Shown here: one piece after another, positions 55,301 through 64,000 of the stretch
Numbering within the stretch: the stretch's first letter is position 1
How the letters are laid out: the number at the start of each line of letters is the position of its first letter
Translations under genes and position numbers: made by a program
NCBI GenBank assembly: GCA_958450325.1
Contig: OY288241.1
Location: forward strand, 40,238,278-40,302,277
Length of the DNA: 64,000 bases
Reading direction: 5' to 3'
From: Agrostemma githago
Lineage: Eukaryota; Streptophyta; Magnoliopsida; Caryophyllales; Caryophyllaceae
Notes under the pieces: model-generated
What the model was told of the DNA's origin: nothing
What the model saw: the letters and a program-made list of their open reading frames with translations, nothing else
Databases searched by the model: none

Positions 55301-58028
55301 ATGCATTCTAGGGTACCATCAAGTGTACCTCTGGCAGCCGGACAGAGTGAGGTGCGCCTTCATAACCAGCCATGACACCTACATGTACAAGATGATGCCA
55401 TTTGGGCTGAAGAATGCAGGCGCCACCTATCAGCGATTGGTAGACAAAGTCTTCGAAAATCAAAAAGGAAGAAACTTGGAAGCCTATGTCGACGATGCAA
55501 TCGTCAAAAGTAAGGGGGACAAAGAGCATCTGACAGACCTTCAGGAGACATTCTCTTCCCTGCGGTCATATAAGATGAAGCTGAATCCGAAAAAATGCAC
55601 ATTCGGGGTCCGATCCGGAAAATTCCTGGGTTTCTTGGTCAGCTCCAGGGGGATAGACGCCAACCCCGAGAAAGTTCAGGCGGTCCTAGACCTCCCGGAG
55701 CCTAAAACCATCAGGGATATTCAGCGTCTCACAGGCAGAATGGCCGCCCTGGCTCGGTTTATCGCCAGGTCAGCAGACAAGTCCACCCCCTTCTTCAAAA
55801 TATTAAAAGGCAACAAGCAATTCAAATGGGAGGATGAACAAAAGAAAGCCTTCGAGCAGTTGAAGGAGCACCTAAAGAAACTCCCTACCCTGGCAAGACC
55901 GGTAGCCGGAGAAAAACTGTACCTATACATTGCCGTCACAAACACAACGGTAAGTGCCGTCATCCTAAGGGAGGAAGCAAACTCACAGCAACCCATCTAC
56001 TTTGTGAGTCACGCCCTGGGAACGGCAGAAAGAAATTACCCCTTGATAGAAAAAGCCGCCTATGCAGTCATCGTTGCAGCCAGAATACTCAGACCCTACT
56101 TTGACGCACATCTCGTTGTGGTCCTCACCGACCAACCACTGGAAAAAGTGTTGGAAAAGTTTGAGAAATCAGGGAGACTGCTGAAATGGGCGATCGAGTT
56201 AAGTGGGCTGGGGATATCATACCAGCCAAGGACAGCCATCAAAGCCCAAGCCTTGGCCGATTTCCTGGCAGAATGCTCTCATTCAGGGGAAGAGGAGCCC
56301 CCTGCCGAGGAGTGGATCGTGCACACTGATGGATCCTCAACAACCAATGGTGCAGGTGCAGGCGTCGTGCTAACCAGCCCTGAGGGAGTGGATTTTGAGC
56401 ATGCACTCAGATTCACCTTCCCGGCATCAAACAACGAGGCAGAATACGAGGCTGTGCTCACAGGGATAAAACTGGCTAAAGCCGCAGGGGCAGAGCGAGT
56501 TACACTAGCTACCGATTCTCAGCTCATTGCTAATCAAATTAACGGAGAGTATGAGGCCAGAGACCAGACCATGGCCACATACCTTGAAAAAGTAAAGCAA
56601 GAATTGTCGGGCCTAAAGTCCTATGAAATCCAGCAAATACCTCGATCACAGAACAACCGAGCCGACGCTCTGTCAAAACTGGCCAGCTCCAGCCTACAAG
56701 ACATACGGAGATCAGTGTGGGTTGATGTTTTGCATGAAAAATCTACCAGCACCTGTCAGGCAATTAGCACTGTCGAGGAAGGACCGGAAAATTGGATGAC
56801 CCCCCTCATCCAGTTCAAAAGGCATGGCATCCTCCCATCAGATCCGATACAAAAGAGGAAGGTACGGGCCAAAGCAGCCTGGTTCATAATCATTGGTGAA
56901 GAACTCTATAAGAAATCTTTCACTTACCCCCTGCTAAAATGCCTGGGGGCAGACCAGGCTGCCGAAGTCCAGGAGGACATCCACTCAGGAATCTGTGGAC
57001 ATCACGTCGGAGGAAGATCGTTGGCCCACAAGGCCCTGAGGGCAGGCTACTACTGGCCTACCATGCTAAGAGATGCCAGAAGCCTGACCCAGAAGTGCAG
57101 AAAATGCCAACTCTTCGCTCCGTCAATCCATGTCCCAGCCCAGGAACTCAGACCAATCCTATCCCCCATCCCTTTCGCTCAGTGGGGGATGGACATACTA
57201 GGACCTTTCACGATGGCCACCGGGGGCAGGAAATTCTTGATCGTGGCTATAGACTACTTCACCAAATGGATAGAAGCTGAAGCAGTGCCCAACATTACCG
57301 AACCAGCAGTCAGAAAAGTGATATGGCGAAATATTATCACCAGATTCGGCCTGCCAAAAATGTTGGTGTTTGATCATGGCAGGCAGTTTGACAATAATCC
57401 CCTGAGAATCTGGCTAGAAAGCCATAGCATCGCGGTCGCCTACTCGGCCGTCTGCCATCCTCAAACCAACGGACAAGCAGAGGCAGCCAACAAGCAGATC
57501 TTAAATGGCCTTAAGAAAATGGTAGATGACCTCAAAGGCAGATGGGCTGACGAGCTTCCCAGCATACTCTGGTCAATCCGGACCACCCAAAAGGAATCTA
57601 CGGGCCAGACCCCGTTCGGCCTAGTATATGGAGCAGAGGCTCTACTACCAATTGAGGCCAGGATCCCATCTCTGCGCTCCCTGCAATACGACCGAACTGA
57701 GAATGAAGCTGCAATGGTTGAGGCTTTAGATCTAGTCAGTGAGATAAGGGAGGAGGCCAGTACCAACATCATCGCTTACCAGCAACGAATGAGGAAAGCC
57801 TACAACAGAAGAGTACACCAGAGAAATTTTCAGATGGGTGATCTGGTTCTCAGAAAAACGCAGGCTGTTGGAAAATCCAGGGAGCACGGGAAACTAAGTG
57901 CCAACTGGGAAGGTCCATACCAAGTAACTCAAATCCTGGGACCAGGCACGTATAAAATTGCAAACCTTGAAGGACAAGAGTTGAATGCTCACTAGAACGC
58001 GGACACCCTGAAAAAATATTACGTCTAA
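52302..58028 (+). pseudogene. El-4 gag-pol, nearly open (two frame shifts and one late stop)
   Basis: The start by comparison with El-2 is MPEIVDAS at 52302. One extra base near 52366 shifts the frame, and the open part then runs 52372-55311. Gag has CTFHDCIGHTTEEC (about 53960) and protease has MVDTGAHTNLLYKDAF (about 54352). A one-base loss at about 55309 breaks the RT after LSFLDAF; the second open part 55323-57995 has YVDDAIVKSK, both RNase H domains (VHTDGSSTTNG, ATDSQLIANQ) and integrase (CRKCQLF, WGMDILGPF, FDHGRQFDNN, NGQAEAANK). A TAG at 57993-57995 stands for Trp and removes the last 11 residues. Three small lesions against many in El-2. Confidence 0.9.
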
Positions 58029-58189
58029 ACCAAGTCTAAAGATAGTTTTTATTTTGCTGAAAACAATGGCGGAGAACGATCAAAAAATGTTGACGGCTCC
58101 GACCACCCTTATGTCAAAAAGTTTTATAAAGAAATTAGAAAGCTTCAGATTCATACTCGTTGCCTGTTCAAACTTGCGTTTTCACACAC

Positions 58190-58810
58190 AAACGAGCAAG
58201 GGGCAATAGGGGGAGGCCCCCCTGTTGCCAAAGCTAAAGAAAATGAACACCCCAACAAAAAATTTCAGACCTCCCTGCTTACCTCTGGGCAGGCAGGGAG
58301 CAGGCCCCCTGGACTTTGAACAAAAGCCAGGGACAGGCCAGATCAACAAGGACTGGGGGCAAGCTCCCCAACCTTGTATAAAAAACGCAGACCTCCCTGC
58401 TTACCTCTGGGCAGGCAGGGAGCAGGCCCCCTGGACTTTGAACAAAAGCCAGGGACAGGCCAGATCAACAAGGACTGGGGGCAAGCTCCCCAACCTTGTA
58501 TAAAAAACGCAGACCTCCCTGCTTACCTCTGGGCAGACAGGGGGCAAGCCCCCTGGACTTTGAACAAAAGCCATGGACAGGCTAGATCAACAAGGACTGG
58601 GGGCAAACTCCCCAACCTTGTATAAAAAACGCATAAACCTCCCCGCCTACCTCTGGGCAGGCAGGGAGCAGGTCCCCTGGACTTTGAACAAAAGCCAGGG
58701 ACAGACCAGATTAACAAGGGCTGGGGGCAAGATCCCCAACCTTGTATAAAAAACGCAGACCTCCCTGCTTACCTCTGGGCAGACAGGGGGCAAGCCCCCT
58801 GGGTTCCAAA
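58190..58810 (+). repeat. El-4 3' tandem repeats
   Basis: About five units of 122 bp from 58263, each with CCTCTGGGCAGGCAGGGAGC, CCCCTGGACTTTGAACAAAA, CAACAAGGACTGGGGGCAAG and CCTTGTATAAAAAACGCAGA. Units 1 and 2 are almost identical. The units lack the CGCACGCCAAAC segment found in El-2. Confidence 0.88.
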
Positions 58811-59049
58811 CAGAAAACAGGGACAAGCTATGCTAGGCACAACTAACATTAGGGAAAGATCCCCCGAGTTCTAGATCAAGCATACCTTAAAGAAGCAAAG
58901 AAAAGAAAAATATTCCACAATGAAACCCATGAAGGGTAGAAAGTCTTTACAAAGTTAAAACGAAGAAGCTAAAGTGACAAATATTACAAGCAAGCTGGCC
59001 ATAATAAAGGCTCAGCACAGAAAGGTAAGACTATTACAATAACGGAGCG
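58811..59049. other. El-4 spacer
   Basis: A-rich, corresponds to 25261-25507 in El-2 (TTACAAGCAAGCTGGCCATA versus TTACAAGGCAGCCGGCCACA). No gene. Confidence 0.5.
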
Positions 59050-61393
59050 TCACGGAGCATCCTGGCGAGGGCCGGCATCTGCCTCAGGCTGACTGGCCGC
59101 CCGAGCTTCGTTCTTGGCGGTATAAATACTCCGGAAGGTTTCCTCATCAAAGGTAGGGAACATTTCCCCTATCACCTCCATCACCAACTCCAGGGAAGAG
59201 TTGGCACCGCTCGCGAAGCTGGCATCCACCGCAGCTTCAGTCTCCTCTGCCAGGGTCTCCCTCTCCTTCTTCCATTCTCCTTTAGCTTGTTCAAAAGTTG
59301 AGTTAGCCCTGGACAGTTGCTCCTCCAAATCAGCCACTCTCCCCTTTAAGTGCCCCATTTCAGCCAAAGAGAGGTTGGCTCGATCCATCGACAGGCGGCT
59401 CTCCTTCAAATCAGCCTCCAGCTTAGCTATTTCCTTCACAGCCCTCTCCCCCTGCAGCCGCCACTGACCAGCCTGCTTCTTTACCTCCTCTAGCTCGCCC
59501 TCCTGCCTTGTCAGCTTCTCCTTCAAAGAGCTTATCAAGGAAATATCCCTCTCCACCATAGCCAGGCGGTCAGGAGGAGGAGCCCCGGGTGTGATCGTCA
59601 GTTCTTCATCTCTCAGGCGGCTGAGAGCCGCCAGCTCAGCAGACGCCAACAGAACCTTAGAGGTACGCTGGATGTACTGAAGCCCTTGATGGGAAGTTGA
59701 AGTCACAGTTTTGGTGAGGCGGTCAGCCAAGACGGCCCCAGAATCAAAAAGCAGGTCTGACACGTCCACGCTGTCACCAGCAGTGTAGTGGAACTCTGCA
59801 TTTTCCTCCGGGAAGGGGGTACTTAGAAGCTCACGGGCAGGGCGCTTCGCCTCAGGGGTGGTGACATCCGCCTACAGATCCACCACATCAGCACTAGGAG
59901 GTTCCCTGTCTCTTTTCCTCCTCAACTCCAAGGGAACACTTTCCCCAGTTCCCTCGGAATTCCCAGGCTGCGTTCCCTGCGAAGCTCGAGGTCCAGCTGG
60001 AGAAGCACCCTGCTTCTGACCAGGGGAGGGGGTAGCTCCAGAAGTGACCTCAGCCTCCCCCTCATGGATGCTGGGGGTAGGAGTCGCCGGCTTCGACGAA
60101 GGCAGCCGGGGAGGGAGAGGCAATTTTCGACCAGCAGCAAAGTCTTTTACAGGCTTCATTAAGGCTTTGCTCCCTTTCTTGAAGTTCGCAGGGAGAGAAG
60201 GACGCTTTGAAAGAACGACTAGATCCTCACTCAAGCCCAGCCTCTTGACTTGCTTCTTTGTCCAGCGCCAAGTATAGGAATCTGCAGAAAGGGAAAGGCG
60301 GTCATCTAAAAAGCAGGGAGTAATAAAGTCTCTGGAAAATCGCGACAGCAAAAACTCCCTAAAACTACCTTCAAGGCCAGGAATCAGGCCCAAGGGGAGC
60401 AAGTACTCGTCTGTCGTAATAAGCTCCGCGTGAGGGAGCCAGAAGGCAGGGCCAAAGGTGCCATGTTTGTCCGCAACAATTTCAAACTTTTGAATCAAAA
60501 TCTCCTCTTTTGCGCTCAACTTGACCTCCAGGGCCTTCCCCACAACGCCTGGGTGGTACTCCTCGCGCGTTTCCATACGGGTGTGGACATGATTCCTAAA
60601 ATGCCTAGGAATCTTCCACCCTGACGCACTATGGATGTATAAAAAGTTATTTTCCCAGTCTTTCAGGCTGCTCAAAGCCGGCCAGACCAAGGCATACTTC
60701 TTCTGCCTCTGCAGAGACCAATAACCAGGGGAGCCATCCCCCCCGACGAGGACACCATTTGAAGACCGACCATAAAGCGAAGGGCGTCAATATAAGGCCC
60801 TTCGCCGTGAAAAAGGCAGGTCCAGGTGTAAGCTACTAAGGATCTAATGGCAGTGGCAGTCAGCTGGGCAATGGCGACGTTCATCCTCCTGAAGGTTTCC
60901 TCCAGGAAAGGATGTAGTGGGAATCGCAGGCCAAACTCCAAGGCCTTGTGATAGACGGCCACACACCCCTCCGGAGGACAGCATACTGTGTCCCTTTCCC
61001 CCAGAATTACGACTGTGTACCCTTCCCCGAAGTTATAAAACTGTTCAATTGCCCTAGCAGCATTACTCTCCAAGATCAGGTCCCTGTTCTTGGCCTCAGG
61101 GTAAGTCTTTAGGGGGGTCAAATACTTTTTCTTGTCCAAGTAATAGGTCCTCCCCCTCTCCCTGCGTATGAGGGGGCCGGCAACCCTGGAAGGGTCCACC
61201 TCGAGGGCCTCGTCATCGGAGTCGACTACATCAAAGGGGGCCGGTTCGGGTGACTCAGCACCCTCCCCCCTATGATGATCATCCTCTTTCCGAGGGCCGA
61301 CCCCGGAGGAAGAAGCTATGTCACGCCGGCCACCGTCGCCGTCCCAGTTCCCCCGAGCAAAGAATTAAAAGAAAGGGGACGAACTCGCGACAT
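59050..61393 (-). pseudogene. El-4 antisense ORF 1 (putative gypsy-type transposon protein, PF04195-like)
   Basis: Start MSRVRPLSF at 61393. Domain parts match El-2: GRTYYLDKKKYLTPLKTYPE, LEFGLRFPLHPFLEETFRRM, WENNFLYIHSASGWKIP. Then comes a Pro/Ser/Glu-rich linker and a coiled coil (DRLAMVERDISLISSLKEKL) to AGPRQDAP. The 87-bp intron (60282-60368) has GTAGTT and CTGCAG borders as in El-2. Breaks: a frame change near 61350, two extra G in the run at 60738-60744, and a TAG at 59872-59874 where El-2 implies Glu/Gln. More lesions than gag-pol of the same element. Confidence 0.8.
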
Positions 61394-61590
61394 ATTGGCT
61401 ATGGAAGGGAAAAAAGAGGGGGAAAGGTTTAAAGAAGTTCTAACCTAAAGACGCCGATAAAGTCGCCGGAAACAGTGACAGAGGGTACTCCTTGCTCCTC
61501 GAAGAATGCTCAGCAACAAAAGCAATTTGAGAGTGTAAGGAGTTGGAAATCTCAGAAAGAGTAAAAGAAGAGAATGGAGGGGGAGAAGGG

Positions 61591-61598
61591 TTTATATA
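61591..61598 (-). promoter_or_regulatory. TATA box of El-4 antisense ORF 1
   Basis: TATATAAA on -, about 200 bp before the ATG at 61393, matching the place of the El-2 box. Confidence 0.55.
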
Positions 61599-61879
61599 AA
61601 AGCCCAAAAGGCGACTTCCCTGACAAGACCCCCAACAGTCTCCCACGTGTCGCGCGCTGAACACGGGCTGTTCACCCCTTCCCAAGAAGGGCCTCGAAAA
61701 ACTAAAATGGCAGAGGGAAAAAATCGACCGACGACGTCATCCCCGCATACAAAAAAAAACGAAGCTGATTAAATTTCATTTCATTAGCCTTAAAAGGGGA
61801 AAATTACATCCTGTGCCGAACAAGAAAAGAAAATACATAAGGCCTAGAAATTCCGGCCCAACAAGCCCACACCCTGCTA

Positions 61880-62040
61880 CGCAGGCCTAATCATCATCCA
61901 AATCTGGGGAATGGTCCCCAGGGCTGCCTTGGCTCCCAAAATCCGAGACCAGTCCCAGTCTGGGAAATCCTTGAAAGGATCATCAGGGAGTCCATCCCCA
62001 TCCTTGTCACTCAAGCAACCAAGACCCTCACTATCATCAG
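61880..62040 (-). pseudogene. El-4 antisense ORF 2, C-terminal remnant
   Basis: On - it reads DDSEGLGCLSDKDGDGLPDD then PFKDFPDWDW and ends near 61887. It matches the acidic tail of the El-2 ORF at 28383-28560. Its upstream part is cut off at the junction near 62040. Confidence 0.6.
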
Positions 62041-64000
62041 AGTCTCACCCTGAGGAAACCGAAGGTTATTAACTCATCAGAAAATCCCCAGCGGAGTCGC
62101 CAAATTGTGGACATGACATAGGTCCACCCCGACGCGGCCACGCGCGGGTTTTGGGGAGGCGAATGAATCTCCATGAGATGGTCAAATGGAAATTTAAATC
62201 GAAGTCGGAGTCGCCACCGAATTTTATGGTTATTCGGAACCGTTCGAGCCCACTCTATGTCGTAGTGGGTCGTGTACAAAATACGGCCCATTTCCGATGT
62301 CAGAGTTTATTGGGCTCGTCCCTTTTGCATATCGATATAGATGCCGACTAGAGCGGTTAATCGTATATTGAATGACTCTCGTTGCCAATGGTTTCGGACA
62401 TCCGGAAACCACGGTTCTGAGTAAGGGGTGAGGGTACGTGTTGGGAAGTTCACTAAGAACACTCAACCCCGCCCGCACATTAGCGGCCTCTACTAGGATA
62501 TCGAATGACGTTTTAATGCGCGCGTTAGTTGAACGATGAATGATATGCAAACATTGTTTTCCTAAGCATGTGAGGAATTGAACGGGTTGCTAAGTCGGTT
62601 TAATGCATAAAAATTAATTAACGTCAAAGTTGAATTTAACATGTGAGATTCGTTTTAGTATAATAAAACAAATGAAATAAAAAAGATGAAATTGCTACAA
62701 GATGAACAAACGAGTTAGTATCGATTTATAAATGATAATAGCAAGAAATAAATATGCGAAATCGAGAAAAATCGAAATCTGAAAAATATCATTAAAAAGA
62801 CGTTGTTTTGTATAAAAAACGATGTTCGAGAAATAATAAAAAGGAACGAAAAAAGGTGCGTCAAGGCAGCCGGCCGCGCGGCTCGCCCGGGGCGCCGGCG
62901 AGTCGCGTGTCGGGCTGGTTTGAAATCGGTTTTTTTGAAAACTCGATGCTTTTATTAAATCGCGTATGAATATTGCATAATTCGTACTCGACTTAATATT
63001 TTCGATATTCGTTATATTCGATAATTGACTATGAAATCAATATCAAATACTTGGAATAGTTTTAGAAAAGATGTAAATTTTAGAAATTGTTTCGTAGAAT
63101 AAATAATAAAAAAACGAACGAAAAAGTTAAAAAAACGGTTCAGATTTCAGGCCCGTGCGCGAGTCGTCCGGGCGTGACGCGACTCGCGTGCGGGTCTGTC
63201 CGGTTTTTATATTTTTGTTCGAAATTGCTAAATTTGATGAATCGCGTACAAAATATGAATTAATTTGTATTTGATTCATGTTTTCGATATTCGTCGTATC
63301 CGATATTCGATTATGAAATCGATATCGGATATTTAGAATGAGTTTAAAAAAGGTTTTGTAAAATTGTTTGTTTTGAACGAAAAGTAAAAAAAAAAAGAGT
63401 TTTGAACGAAAAAGAATGTAACGATTTTTTGACATCGTCGAGATCTTAATATAATTCTTTTCGATACAATATTCGATTATAGAAAAATCGATATCATATT
63501 TTTAAGAATGTTTGTTATGAAAATAGTTTTTCGTTAATAACGATATTAGAAAAAAAAAACGACTCTTGACCCATAAAAAAAACGGACGAAAAGAAGGAAG
63601 GAGAAGAAAGGGAGAAGTCGGGTTTAGTACACCCTCAACCTACATGCTTTTGTTAACTCGGATCGGGGCTTGTCGGAATGTGGCTAGGCACGGGAGCGTC
63701 GAGTGATGTCGGTCGGGTTAGGGTGGCTAGGTTTGGAGGTGACGGGTGAAGGGTGTCGGGTATCGGGACCGGTTTCCTTCGGGTTTGTAATATCGGTTTC
63801 TCGATGCTAAGTGTAAGGAGTTTTATGGATGTGTATAATTCTGAATGTTGGTCGATGATCTATGTGTGATATGATATTTTCTGATTGATTTCTGATGTTG
63901 AAAGTGTTGTATGCAAGGGGCTATTTATAGGGAGTTCCGACCTTGGCTAGGAGAGGTGCATTTGAACTAGAATTACCGCTTGGGTAAGAAGCTGAGAAGA
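62041..64000 (-). mobile_element. El-5: El-3-family fragment (leader start, PBS and LTR), continues beyond the window
   Basis: 62041-62105 matches El-3 leader 44571-44634 (AGTCTCACCCTGAGG ... CCCAGCGGAGTCGCCAAAT), and 62106 onward matches the El-3 LTR, more diverged. In element sense this is the 5' LTR, PBS (62085-62102) and the first bases of the leader. TATAAATA on - is at 63922-63929. The rest of the internal region is replaced by El-4. Confidence 0.85.
62106..64000 (-). repeat. El-5 LTR (partial) with internal duplication
   Basis: Homologous to 32258-34501. A stretch of about 290 bp occurs twice (about 62860-63110 and 63150-63410), each with a GC-rich palindrome (GGCGAGTCGCGTG; GACGCGACTCGCGTGCG) and TTTTCGATATTCGT. 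El-3 has it once. Confidence 0.75.

Larger units (their letters stand above)
51559..62040 (+). mobile_element. El-4: Tat (Retand-like) retrotransposon, 3' end missing
   Basis: Close relative of El-2 in the same orientation: 5' LTR 51559-52231, PBS, gag-pol, tandem repeats, antisense ORF 1 and the tail of antisense ORF 2. At about 62040 it joins sequence of the El-3 family, so the rest of antisense ORF 2 and the 3' LTR are absent. Gag-pol is the best preserved in the window. The bases before the LTR are CATCT; no second copy can be checked. Confidence 0.88.

Overview
This is nuclear DNA of a flowering plant, and nearly all of it is transposable elements nested in one another. GT-AG introns, a FAR1/MULE transposase, a Ulp1-carrying Mutator-like element, an L1-type LINE, Stowaway-like MITEs and Tat-lineage Ty3/gypsy elements with an extra RNase H and antisense ORFs all point to a eudicot. 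The Retand-like layout of two elements is compatible with Caryophyllales such as Silene, but that is only a guess. I see no convincing resident host gene, rRNA, tRNA or CRISPR array.

Layout. (1) 1-14570: a decayed Mutator-like element (MULE). It has a FAR1-type transposase on + (4463-7630) and, convergent to it, a long Ulp1-peptidase gene on - (13620-8314). Its introns and spacers are filled with the short motif GTTACTTTA. A LINE (363-3961) is inserted in its left part. (2) 14571-18082: microsatellites and small TIR elements. One (about 15246-17785) carries a fragment of the same Ulp1-type gene and a 294-bp Stowaway-like MITE. (3) 18011-30950: an AT-rich inverted-repeat element split by a complete Tat retrotransposon, El-2 (18083-29987, target duplication AAATT). 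(4) 31061-47527: another TIR element, with a motif array, an exon-like fragment and what looks like the first exon of a UPF0183/PHAF1 gene. It is split by a 14.6-kb Tat retrotransposon in reverse orientation, El-3 (32258-46898, target duplication GTGAT). (5) 47528-51558: AT-rich repeats and a MITE. (6) 51559-62040: El-4, a close relative of El-2 with an almost open gag-pol. It stops abruptly at about 62040, where it joins the leader and LTR of an El-3-family copy, El-5 (62041 to the window end).

How the parts work. In the MULE, the transposase would cut and join the element ends; the role of the Ulp1 gene in such elements is unknown. Here its peptidase module is duplicated: the first copy keeps His-Asp-Cys and the second has lost His and Cys. 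The Tat elements encode gag, protease, RT, two RNase H domains and integrase in one frame. They also carry one or two ORFs on the opposite strand, each main one with its own TATA box. Most reading frames are broken by stops or one-base shifts, so the window is mainly a fossil record.

The most unusual theme is that several neighbouring DNA-element families carry arrays of short degenerate motifs repeated every 20-30 bp. The motif is characteristic of each family, as expected for transposase-binding arrays.
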